This document shows, piece by piece, positions 39,122 to 46,534 of a DNA stretch of 60,109 nt (the first letter of the stretch is position 1; the number at the start of each line of letters is the position of its first letter). The stretch comes from a virus: positions 1 to 60,109 of IMG/VR virus record IMGVR_UViG_3300005842_000013; one strand, 5' to 3'. The position numbers and the translations under genes were made by a program. The notes beneath the pieces are model-generated. The model worked only from the letters and a program-made list of their open reading frames with translations. It ran no database searches and was not told the DNA's origin.

Positions 39122-39409
39122 TTATCCTACGCGGTTCATCAGAGCCAGGAAGTTCGCATCACTGTTCAGCGTCGTGATCAGCGTCGTCATCGCGGTATAG
39201 ACCGTGTTGCCGCTCCCTGATGGAATGCCGAACCGCGTTTCCAGAGTCGTGAACGTGGACCCGTCTGTCAGGTGGGCCATGTGGTTCGTCACCGCCTGCA
39301 GTTGCTGATAAAACGCGAGCGCCGCACGGCTCACGTTGATCGCATCGTTGGAAAAGGGCGCCGTCGTCAGGTTTGAGTTGTCGATCTTAATGAGATCGTT
39401 AGCAGGCAT
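39122..39409 (-). CDS. Hypothetical virion-type protein
   Basis: A 95-residue protein, helical and polar (VSRAALAFYQQLQAVTNHM, YTAMTTLITTLNSDANFLAL). Not recognised. GGGAC lies before the ATG at 39409. Next to the LamG gene. Confidence 0.55.
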   Translation of the reverse strand: MPANDLIKIDNSNLTTAPFSNDAINVSRAALAFYQQLQAVTNHMAHLTDGSTFTTLETRFGIPSGSGNTVYTAMTTLITTLNSDANFLALMNRVG

Positions 39410-39465
39410 CGTCCGTCCCGGTGTGCTGCGTCCCCTTCTATCAGAGGATGTCCAAATTTAGCGAT

Positions 39466-39536
39466 CGGCGAGGCCTCCTCACAGTCAGCAACACACTGAC
39501 CGTCCGCCTTCCCAAGGCACCGAGGTGACCTCGCCG
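39466..39536 (-). terminator. Structured intergenic element, possible terminator
   Basis: CGGCGAGG (39466-39473) pairs with CCTCGCCG (39529-39536), with an inner GTCAG/CTGAC hairpin (39484-39500). No strong T-run follows, so this could be an RNA element. It is a 141-base gap in the late operon. Confidence 0.4.
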
Positions 39537-39550
39537 AATGTCGTTCTGTC

Positions 39551-39862
39551 TTACACCGTCGGCGCTGGCGGGATCGTCGGCACCGGATTGCTGGTGTCCA
39601 CCGCGATGCCGTTCAGCGTGGTCCCAATCGCGTCGAGTCCGGACGAGACCGTGTCGAGTTTCGCCGCTTCCGCCGTCAGCGACGCTTGTGCTGTGGCGAC
39701 TTCCTCGGCCGTCATGGACGTACTGAGCTTGGCACTGAGTGCGGCAACCCGCGTCGCAACGCCATCCACAGCGGTACCGAGCGTGGTGACGTGACCGCCA
39801 AGGGTCGTCGTCGCCGTGTCGACCGCATCGAGCGCGGCCTGGAATTCAGGGTTGGTAGGCAT
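39551..39862 (-). CDS. Hypothetical coiled-coil protein
   Basis: A 103-residue protein: a long helical coiled-coil (AVDTATTTLGGHVTTLGTAV, RVAALSAKLSTSMTAEEVA) with a Pro-rich end PVPTIPPAPTV. Possibly a virion or spanin-related protein; not assigned. Confidence 0.6.
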   Translation of the reverse strand: MPTNPEFQAALDAVDTATTTLGGHVTTLGTAVDGVATRVAALSAKLSTSMTAEEVATAQASLTAEAAKLDTVSSGLDAIGTTLNGIAVDTSNPVPTIPPAPTV

Positions 39863-39873
39863 GGTTAAATCCT

Positions 39874-40089
39874 TTACGTCGTAGTGGCTGGATCCGGCGA
39901 GACCCCGTCGAGTTTGTCCGCTGCTTCGCCGAGCGTAGTGCTGACGTTTGTGATCTTCTCCGCATTGCCTCGCAATCGCGCGATGGCCTCAGCAGAGATG
40001 CTATCGCCGCGGATCAACGCGACGAATGCCGTGAACTCTTCGATGCTGCTGATGACGAGATGAAACCCTGTCCGATCATGGCCGTTCAT
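39874..40089 (-). CDS. Hypothetical helical protein
   Basis: A 71-residue protein, helical (SSIEEFTAFVALIRG, EAIARLRGNAEKI). Not recognised. Starts ATG 40089. Confidence 0.55.
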   Translation of the reverse strand: MNGHDRTGFHLVISSIEEFTAFVALIRGDSISAEAIARLRGNAEKITNVSTTLGEAADKLDGVSPDPATTT

Positions 40090-40092
40090 GGT

Positions 40093-40323
40093 TCATGCCT
40101 TTCCCTGCGCGTGCAGTTTCGCGAGTTCGTCATCCACCCAGTTCTCGCCAGCCTGCGCGCGTGACTTCAATAGGGCAATGACGGCCGCATCGTCCAAGTC
40201 CGGATACGCATTCGGTCGCAAGCCGGTGATCGTCCGGTAGAGCGCGAGCGCTTCCGGGACGGTGGTGTTGAGTTTCGTGAGGATCGTATTGACCAGATCG
40301 ATCACAATTAAGACAGAGCCCAT
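40093..40323 (-). CDS. Hypothetical helical protein
   Basis: A 76-residue protein (VLIVIDLVNTILTKLN, TVPEALALYRTITGLRP, DDAAVIALLKSRAQ). Overlaps the lipoprotein gene end by 16 bases. Not recognised. Confidence 0.58.
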   Translation of the reverse strand: MGSVLIVIDLVNTILTKLNTTVPEALALYRTITGLRPNAYPDLDDAAVIALLKSRAQAGENWVDDELAKLHAQGKA

Positions 40324-40820
40324 GAAGCACCTCCCGGCGTGAACATGTTGGGAACAACGCAGGCGGTGGGTGTCGGCGCCATCGCGGCCGCGATCGTCAG
40401 CAATAGCTTGTTGACGTTGCCCACGAGTTCCGCAATCTTCGCCGCAGCCGGTCCGCCGATATCTGCGGCGACGTTCGGCACCAGCACCGCGAGCGCATCC
40501 AGCGCAGCCTTGACCTGCGTCGCCGTTTCCGTGCCTGCGGATGTGTCGTAGGCCTTGAGTGCATCCGCCAAACGGCCCGCCTGCTGATAGACCACCTTCA
40601 ACTTGACGAGGAAGGCTTCGTACTGCTGATCCGTCAGAACATGGGACTCATGCAGATCATGCGCGGCCTTGCCTGTGGCATCGAGGCCGGACAGCACCTC
40701 AATGCCAATCGTGGCGATCTGCCGCTGGGGAGACTTGCCGTGCAGGGCGCATCCGGTCAGCGTCAACAGGCTGAGCATCAACATGGCGGGGACGATCGTG
40801 AGATATCGAATCAGTCGCAT
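40308..40820 (-). CDS. Phage lipoprotein
   Basis: A 170-residue protein. The first 23 residues give a signal peptide and lipobox LTGC, so it would be lipidated and exported in a Gram-negative-type host. The rest is helical (QYEAFLVKLKVVYQQAGRL, KAALDALAVL) with a C-terminal Pro/Cys end. Position beside the holin suggests a role in lysis or superinfection block; an outer-membrane spanin is possible but long. An AGGAGA site precedes ATG. Confidence 0.72.
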   Translation of the reverse strand: MRLIRYLTIVPAMLMLSLLTLTGCALHGKSPQRQIATIGIEVLSGLDATGKAAHDLHESHVLTDQQYEAFLVKLKVVYQQAGRLADALKAYDTSAGTETATQVKAALDALAVLVPNVAADIGGPAAAKIAELVGNVNKLLLTIAAAMAPTPTACVVPNMFTPGGASWALS

Positions 40821-40828
40821 AGTGTCTC

Positions 40829-41221
40829 CTACGGAGTAGCCGTGGTTTCCGGTTTGGCCTTCGCGCCGAGTGCCGCAGGGACAGGCAGGCCAATCTGTCG
40901 CAAGTTGTCGAGCACATGCCCGACGAGGGCGGCCACGACGAACAGCCAGACCGCATCAGCCAAGGCGCCCGTCACGCCGCTCCATTCAGGAGGCACGGCC
41001 AGGAGCACGAGTTGCAGACTGCCGGCGCCGAGGAAGTAGGGCACCGCCTTGGACAACAAGAAGTTGCCGACCTCCGCGAGCCTGAACTCGCCGTTCTTGA
41101 ACGACACCGCCACACCAGAGAGGATGTCCGCCCCGACGAGCGCCAGCGCGATCCGTACGAACGCATTGCCGAAAATGGCCTGTATCACCGATCCAAAGTC
41201 GTGCCCTGCTAATGCCTGCAT
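40829..41221 (-). CDS. Holin
   Basis: A 130-residue protein. Three hydrophobic helices (about 20-36, 52-73, 85-105), including RIALALVGADILSGVAV, with a basic or polar tail, match the phage holin families (class I/II). It would open the cytoplasmic membrane for the endolysin. AAGGGA precedes the ATG. Confidence 0.75.
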   Translation of the reverse strand: MQALAGHDFGSVIQAIFGNAFVRIALALVGADILSGVAVSFKNGEFRLAEVGNFLLSKAVPYFLGAGSLQLVLLAVPPEWSGVTGALADAVWLFVVAALVGHVLDNLRQIGLPVPAALGAKAKPETTATP

Positions 41222-41243
41222 GCTGTCCCTTCTGTCCTCGTGA

Positions 41244-41708
41244 TTACTGGTGGAGTTGTCGCATCACCACTATGACCACCGACACAATGGAGATCACCGT
41301 CAAGATCAACCCCACGGCCCCGACCGCCCACATCCACCCTGTCTGCATACCAACGCCTTGACCCGCTTGCGCGAATCGTTGCTGCTCCAGGGCGGTGATC
41401 CGCACGTCGATCGAGCGGTTGAGACTCTCCTGTTCGAGCCGCGGCATCAGGATGCGCTCGCGATCGTTCATGGCCTGTCGCCATTCGTTCTGCGCGTCGG
41501 CCTTCTTGGCCGCGGTTTCTTCCGCCTTGGTCGTGGCCTTCTCGGCGGCGGCCAGGGCGGCAACCGTGGCCTTTTCTTGCGCATTGAAGACGGCCGCATA
41601 GCGCTTGTCGTTGCTCTCGACCTTGACATCGATGCCGTCGATCTTCGAGTCCAGATATTCTTTGAGCGTCTCGAAGGTCCAGCCGGAATGTGGATCAACG
41701 GGCATCAT
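41244..41708 (-). CDS. Coiled-coil protein with C-terminal membrane helix
   Basis: A 154-residue protein. Acidic and basic coiled-coil (SKIDGIDVKVESNDKRYAAV, AAEKATTKAEETAAKKAD), then a C-terminal hydrophobic helix (AVGAVGLILTVISIVSVVIV). It resembles phage proteins located near lysis genes. ATG 41708 overlaps the preceding stop. Confidence 0.65.
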   Translation of the reverse strand: MMPVDPHSGWTFETLKEYLDSKIDGIDVKVESNDKRYAAVFNAQEKATVAALAAAEKATTKAEETAAKKADAQNEWRQAMNDRERILMPRLEQESLNRSIDVRITALEQQRFAQAGQGVGMQTGWMWAVGAVGLILTVISIVSVVIVVMRQLHQ

Positions 41709-41890
41709 CGCCTCAGAATGAGCGGCCCTCCGCCATACAGCCCCAAGAACTGCACCAGGATCAGGATGAGAATCAGTACGAAGATGACTTGGACGATGAC
41801 CGGAAAGGGCGGAGGCAACGGCAGTTGCAACACGGCCCAATAGATCAGCCCTAAGATTAAGATGGTGATGAGTAGCCCCACTAAAGACAT
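41705..41890 (-). CDS. Small two-helix membrane protein (Thivi_2564-like)
   Basis: A 61-residue protein with two hydrophobic helices (2-22; 30-51) and a PLPPPFPVIV hinge. The sequence GLIYWAVLQLPLPPPFPVIV is typical of small conserved membrane proteins of unknown function. It may be an accessory holin. GAGGAG before ATG. Confidence 0.68.
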   Translation of the reverse strand: MSLVGLLITILILGLIYWAVLQLPLPPPFPVIVQVIFVLILILILVQFLGLYGGGPLILRR

Positions 41891-41902
41891 CGCGGTCTCC
41901 TC

Positions 41903-43063
41903 TCAGTGAACGATTTCCAAGACGCGGCAACCCGGTAGCCCATAGCTCTCCCCGGTCAGCCGCCAACCCGCGCCGATACTCACGATGCCGGGATCGTCGC
42001 CGCCGACGATCACCACGCCGCCGTTCGATCCGTTGATGCCGGCGTACGCCCGCACGGCTCGTCCTTCATCGAAGTTCTGCACGGGTGACGAGGCCCAGCC
42101 TCCATGTCCGTTGCTGTTCTGGTAGCTACTCCGACGTCCGTGCAAATAGCCATCCATCGTCGTAAAGCCATGCACGAAGGCATCCGCGCTCGCATCCTGT
42201 GTTGGGCCGACTGGGTAGTTGATGTGCAGGCCATCTTCGAAGTGATAGATGGCGCCTACCTCGAACAGTCGCGAGAGTGCGCCCAAGCAGAGGAATGCGG
42301 CCGGATCGTTGAGCCGTTGCCCGGGCGTCCCAGGCTCCGCTGCGCCGATGGGTTCATTGTTGACGACGGCCTTCCCCGTCGCATCGGCAACCGCCTGCAT
42401 CTCGCGCACGCGACGGACTTGGTTCCATATGTCCCGTCCGCGATCGAGATGGACGGTCACGTAGTCGCCACCGCCGAACATGGTCGATTCGTCGTCTTGG
42501 GCGGCCCCGTAGGCAATCAAGCCGGTATACCCAGCGCCACGCGCGATAGCCCTCAGCTCGGCGAGGAAGTTCGCATCGGTCAGCGCCGGATTCTGGGTTG
42601 GGTGATACAACTCGTTCCCCAGCTCAAGCCCGAAGACTTCAGAACGTCCTGCGCAGATGGCCGCCACCATCTCGACATGCTGGCGAATCTCGTCTTTCGA
42701 CATGTTGGCGGTATCGGTGCAGGCGGTGACCTCGCATCGCAGGCCACGCGATTTGCCCATGTCTAGCACGCTCGGTAAGGCTGCGCGGGCCTCTGACGCA
42801 CTGGCCCCATCGAACGTCAGATTGCCGGCGAACACGCGAAAGCCGTTGAAGCCCTTCTTGCGGCCCCAGTCCAGGAACGCCTCGCGTGGCTTGTTGGCGC
42901 CGAGGATCGACAGCGCCGAAAAGAACAGCGGCCGGAACACCCCCCCGTCGTCCACGAACAGCTTGCCCTCGCGACGTACGAAGCCCTTGATAGCAGGCCC
43001 CGACACTATCGACGCACTACTGCCTCGACCGGCGAGCAGCAGGAACAGATCCGCAGCCTTCAC
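41903..43063 (-). CDS. Glycoside hydrolase (GH-A clan-like), candidate depolymerase
   Basis: A 386-residue protein. RPLFFSALSILG (44-55), GFNGFRVFAG (71-80), ELGNELYHPT with the Asn-Glu acid/base pair (150-151), and VNNEPIG with Glu 237 as likely nucleophile. These match a (beta/alpha)8 clan-A glycosidase. It likely cuts host polysaccharides, as virion depolymerase. GTG 43063 overlaps the previous stop (TAGTG). Confidence 0.72.
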   Translation of the reverse strand: MKAADLFLLLAGRGSSASIVSGPAIKGFVRREGKLFVDDGGVFRPLFFSALSILGANKPREAFLDWGRKKGFNGFRVFAGNLTFDGASASEARAALPSVLDMGKSRGLRCEVTACTDTANMSKDEIRQHVEMVAAICAGRSEVFGLELGNELYHPTQNPALTDANFLAELRAIARGAGYTGLIAYGAAQDDESTMFGGGDYVTVHLDRGRDIWNQVRRVREMQAVADATGKAVVNNEPIGAAEPGTPGQRLNDPAAFLCLGALSRLFEVGAIYHFEDGLHINYPVGPTQDASADAFVHGFTTMDGYLHGRRSSYQNSNGHGGWASSPVQNFDEGRAVRAYAGINGSNGGVVIVGGDDPGIVSIGAGWRLTGESYGLPGCRVLEIVH

Positions 43064-43314
43064 TACTGACCTCCGATGATCACGGGCCAGACGTTCCCGC
43101 CAGGCGTGAAGATCAGCAGGTTGCCGTCGCGTTCGCCGGTCTCATACTCCCCCGCTGTACCGGACGCGCGCGTCTGGTAGTCGCCATTCGGCTGCACCGA
43201 CAGCACCGAGCCGTCCGGCGTGCTGACCGTATAGCGGTTGCCGTCTACCTGATTCAGCGATCCGGGCAGGAATCCCGTAATGTCCTTGCCGATCGGCCGA
43301 TTCGAATACACCAT
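43063..43314 (-). CDS. Hypothetical beta-rich virion protein
   Basis: An 83-residue protein with repeating strand turns (YTVSTPDGSVLSVQPNGDYQ, GNLLIFTPGGNVWPVIIG). The Gly-Asp turns are like small tail fibre or spike parts. It is first after the terminator-like element at 43332-43384. TAGGAGAG precedes ATG. Confidence 0.62.
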   Translation of the reverse strand: MVYSNRPIGKDITGFLPGSLNQVDGNRYTVSTPDGSVLSVQPNGDYQTRASGTAGEYETGERDGNLLIFTPGGNVWPVIIGGQ

Positions 43315-43331
43315 CTGTCTGCTCTCCTACC

Positions 43332-43384
43332 GCAAAACAAAAGACCGCTTGGCTCACGCCTCAAAGGCGCAATCCACAGCGGTC
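43332..43384 (-). terminator. Rho-independent terminator (leftward)
   Basis: On the minus strand GACCGC (43379-43384) pairs with GCGGTC (43343-43348), an inner GCGCCT/AGGCGT hairpin lies between, and TTTTGTTTT follows (43332-43342). It divides the endolysin-propeller block from the glycosidase-holin block. Confidence 0.68.
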
Positions 43385-43481
43385 CTGTCTGTGCGGTCCT
43401 TGTAAATTCCCCCGGGCTGGACCTCAGCCCTGCGTCGATCGGTTCATGAGGCCGATCCAGGGGGAACGTCGTTCAATGCGT

Positions 43482-43691
43482 CTACTTGGTCGTATCCATG
43501 AAGGCCTTCGCTTCGGCCCGCAACCTATCGATGCTCGCGCGACTCTCATCTGAGAAGCCACCGAGTCCATCAGGGAACTGTAATTTCACACCACTGGCCC
43601 AAGCCACGACATACCCAAAGGCTTCGACGGGAAGCGCCGCGATGGCCTCGATCAGCTTCTTGCGTCTCGGATCCAACGGCGTCCTTTTCAT
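43482..43691 (-). CDS. Small hypothetical protein
   Basis: A 69-residue protein (RRKKLIEAIAALPVEAFGYV, SRASIDRLRAEAKAFMD), helical. Not recognised. ATGA overlap with the preceding large gene. Confidence 0.55.
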   Translation of the reverse strand: MKRTPLDPRRKKLIEAIAALPVEAFGYVVAWASGVKLQFPDGLGGFSDESRASIDRLRAEAKAFMDTTK

Positions 43692-45526
43692 GCGGTCACC
43701 ACAATTAGTCTCGGCGTTACCGTGCCGTCACTGCCGCCCGGACCAAACGCATCCACACCTATTTCCCAGACTCCCGGCGAGGTGAAGGTAATGGTGGTGT
43801 GCTCATCATCGCTTTTGAGCGTCCACGACTTGGCTCCCTGCTTCCGATAGCGCCAGACGATCGAGCTGATCTTGCCGGTTGTCACTGCCGTCGCCTGCCA
43901 TTCAAGCGGTGCCTTACCTTCCCGCGGCCAGTAGTCCCGGATCGTGATCGTGGGCTTAGCGACGACCTGCCCGCCGATAGACCCGTAGGGCTGCGGCCTG
44001 GGCGCTCCGACGAAGGCTTCCTTACCTGTGGACGGCACTGGCTGCACCGCCCGCACGAGCTGCGGCACGCCGTGATCATCGTCCCGATACTCCTCGAAGC
44101 GCTCTTCCTTCACGCGGCTGTAGAGGCTGCGCTCCAGGAGTCCAGCCTTGCGCGGCTTCAAGGGATCAGGATGGCGCGGATCGTAGGTATGTCGGTAGAA
44201 CACCTCGACACCGCCGTATCGCCCGTAGCCGCTCTCCATCATCACGCGGACGTGCTCATGTGTGCGCGCGCCATCCCGCCAGACGAAGTCGGTGTCGTAT
44301 TCGGCGCTCCAGCCCGATGCGCCTTTCAATGGCATCCAGAGACGTGGCCCATCGAAATACATCCAGTTGATCCGGCCGTCCGGCATCGCCTGTCCCGTGC
44401 TGCTGTCAGCGAGCAGACCCACATTGCCAGCAGCGTCGATATCGAGCCATGCGCCCCAGGGATCGCCTTGCACCGGATCGTTCTTGCGATACCACAGCAC
44501 TCCCGATGCACCGACCTGCGCCTTCGCGGTTGAACTCCCGATCAGGAGCGACTCGACGTCGAATGGCGTCGCCAACGGATCCGATCGCCATGGGATATCA
44601 GGCAGCGTCGTTGGTCCCGGGTCAGGCACAGCAGCCCGCGCCATCGTCACCGGCACGACATGGATTTGCCCCGGAGTCTCGTGGCCCAAATTCGCCGACC
44701 CGGCGACGGTGAAGCTGGCACGGTCCTCCCACCAGCCAACCAGCAGCGAGGTCGCTGGGAATTCAGGCAGGATGATGCACTGCGGATCAGAGACCCACTG
44801 GCCGTCTCGTGAAACCAGCGGGCGCCCGTAGACTTGCGCCTCACCGATCCGGTTGTTGCTGGCGGTCCACGCCCACGTTGATCCGTCCGGCAGATGCACC
44901 AGTCGCGCGGGGCCTTCTTGCCCCCATGGCACGACCGATAGGTTGTGCTGCTTACCGTCTGGGGTGATCAGCCATGACGGGCCGTAGTAGCCCCAGGTGA
45001 TCCAGCCCCAACTCGATACCTGAAACTCGTTCGCGCCGGCCGGCTTGGGTGTGCTCCACCGCAAGATGCCGTCTTCGTAGACTTCGAACGTCACATCGTC
45101 GCGGACCGTCAGGAGATAGCGGCCAGCCATGCGGCAACTGGAACAGCCCGTCGCCAGGACCCGGTTGTCGTAGGCAATACGGCGCGGTGGGGTGCCATCG
45201 AGCAAGGCGCTCGCCCAATACCCGCCAGAGGCTTCGAATTCGTTCCCCGCCACGAGCGACGGATTGTCCTTGGTTGGCACGGGAACAAACGCGCGCAGAT
45301 CACCGATGAATCGCTGCGCGGTGGTATTCGTGATCGGCTGAATCCACGTGACGCGCTCTTCGTCGAGAAACCGCGGCGCACGCCCTGACCCGAGCGGCCA
45401 GATCGCGGACGGGTTCGGGACGTGTACGACCTGTAGCGTCGTGTTCCCAAACGCCACCTTCTGGCCGTCGGGACTCACCGCCTGCACATCGCCTTCCGGC
45501 CCGAATTCGTAGACCTTGGTGCTCAT
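43688..45526 (-). CDS. Large beta-propeller-like protein with C-terminal Ig-like domain
   Basis: A 612-residue protein. Repeating short blades such as GDVQAVSPDGQKVAFG, DGTPPRRIAYDNRVLA, and TPDGKQHNLS suggest a beta-propeller. The last 100 residues (WQATAVTTGKISSIVWRYR...TFTSPGVWEIGVDA) look like a PKD/Ig fold. No signal peptide. Likely a virion-associated adhesion or enzymatic tip. Confidence 0.65.
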   Translation of the reverse strand: MSTKVYEFGPEGDVQAVSPDGQKVAFGNTTLQVVHVPNPSAIWPLGSGRAPRFLDEERVTWIQPITNTTAQRFIGDLRAFVPVPTKDNPSLVAGNEFEASGGYWASALLDGTPPRRIAYDNRVLATGCSSCRMAGRYLLTVRDDVTFEVYEDGILRWSTPKPAGANEFQVSSWGWITWGYYGPSWLITPDGKQHNLSVVPWGQEGPARLVHLPDGSTWAWTASNNRIGEAQVYGRPLVSRDGQWVSDPQCIILPEFPATSLLVGWWEDRASFTVAGSANLGHETPGQIHVVPVTMARAAVPDPGPTTLPDIPWRSDPLATPFDVESLLIGSSTAKAQVGASGVLWYRKNDPVQGDPWGAWLDIDAAGNVGLLADSSTGQAMPDGRINWMYFDGPRLWMPLKGASGWSAEYDTDFVWRDGARTHEHVRVMMESGYGRYGGVEVFYRHTYDPRHPDPLKPRKAGLLERSLYSRVKEERFEEYRDDDHGVPQLVRAVQPVPSTGKEAFVGAPRPQPYGSIGGQVVAKPTITIRDYWPREGKAPLEWQATAVTTGKISSIVWRYRKQGAKSWTLKSDDEHTTITFTSPGVWEIGVDAFGPGGSDGTVTPRLIVVTA

Positions 45527-45654
45527 TGCGCCTCTCGCATCACGATTCCATGCAACTTGAACGCCTCGATCACCGCTTCGCTCTGGCTGTCAGCCTAGAT
45601 CAGCCATACCCGTCCCGAGAACGGAATGGCAATCCACCAATATTTAGTCGTCAT
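45523..45654 (-). pseudogene. Small gene with internal amber stop
   Basis: ATG 45654 opens MTTKYWWIAIPFSGRVWLI, then TAG (45597-45595), then ADSQSEAVIEAFKLHGIVMR... to a TGA that overlaps the ATG of the next gene. A Trp codon (TGG) at the amber position would restore a 43-residue protein. Probably a recent point mutation; amber readthrough is another possibility. Confidence 0.5.
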
Positions 45655-45737
45655 GATCCAATAGGGATTCACATCGAGCGCGCGATATCGACCCCCAAAC
45701 TTAAGTGACGCTCATTCTTTGGTGATCCAGAAAAATC

Positions 45738-46013
45738 TCACCGCGTCACCTGAAAGGCCCTCGTCGCCGCAGTCCGATCCAGGCAGCCTTCCGTCGTTTC
45801 GATCTCGGCCATCCACACGTCGGCACCGAGCTTCGTCGGCTGCGCCAACATGCCCAGCAAGTACTGCAAGCCGCTGCCGGTGATCGTCCACGGGCTCGTC
45901 GGCGGCGGCGTGCTCTTCGGGTACACGCTCACCCGCGTAATCGCCGTGCCGGCCGTGCTGAGAACCGGCGGCGTGACTCGCACCAGGATCGTGACTCGGT
46001 CACCCTGGTGCAC
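45738..46013 (-). CDS. Hypothetical beta-rich protein
   Basis: A 91-residue protein: GDRVTILVRVTPPVLSTAG, then AITRVSVYPKS, then strand VWMAEIETTEGCLD. It is an Ig-like or small beta fold. GTG 46013 is the only near start, but the open frame runs upstream (DHYARITIVDPWPRVVHQG), so a frameshifted extension of the preceding gene is possible. Confidence 0.5.
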   Translation of the reverse strand: MHQGDRVTILVRVTPPVLSTAGTAITRVSVYPKSTPPPTSPWTITGSGLQYLLGMLAQPTKLGADVWMAEIETTEGCLDRTAATRAFQVTR

Positions 46014-46063
46014 GACCCTCGGCCAGGGATCGACGATCGTGATGCGCGCATAGTGATCAGGCC

Positions 46064-46522
46064 CTAGGGCGTTGCCACCGGCGGTACGGCAGCCGGCCGC
46101 GGTGCCTGGTGGCTGGGCTGCCCAAAAGGGTTGCCAGCCGGGTACCTCGCAAACAACCCGGCATCTTCGCCGTTGACCGTCAGCACCGTGATGTACTCCT
46201 GCCCGATGGGCGTCGCAAAGAGCGTCGGGAGCGACGACTTGTTGACGACGATGATCTTGTTGGGCCCGGCGTAACTGGGCTTACCCAGACTCTGCGACTG
46301 CACTGGTGTGCACGTCGCCGCATCGCTGCCCTTGACGCAGTATCCGAGGGTGTAGCCGCTGACGACCGGCGTGCCAAGATCCAGCGCGTCATGATCGGGA
46401 CTCGCGACGAAACAGAGTTGCGTCGGCGACACCACCGTGCCGCTCGGCGCCGCTGGGCAGGTCTGCGCCTGCGCGGTCGCCGTGATCCCCAGAACAATCA
46501 ACAGACAAACCAATCGCTTCAC
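46064..46522 (-). CDS. Secreted protein with shared C-terminal tail
   Basis: A 152-residue protein. The start KRLVCLLIVLGITATAQAQ gives a clear signal peptide. The mature part is beta-rich with several Cys (CPAAPSG, TLGYCVKG, AATCTPVQ). It ends APRPAAVPPVATP. The upstream secreted protein ends APRPATVPPVVTQ, so they share a terminal tail. GTG 46522 follows AAGGAG. Confidence 0.7.
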   Translation of the reverse strand: MKRLVCLLIVLGITATAQAQTCPAAPSGTVVSPTQLCFVASPDHDALDLGTPVVSGYTLGYCVKGSDAATCTPVQSQSLGKPSYAGPNKIIVVNKSSLPTLFATPIGQEYITVLTVNGEDAGLFARYPAGNPFGQPSHQAPRPAAVPPVATP

Positions 46523-46534
46523 GGTTGATCTCCT

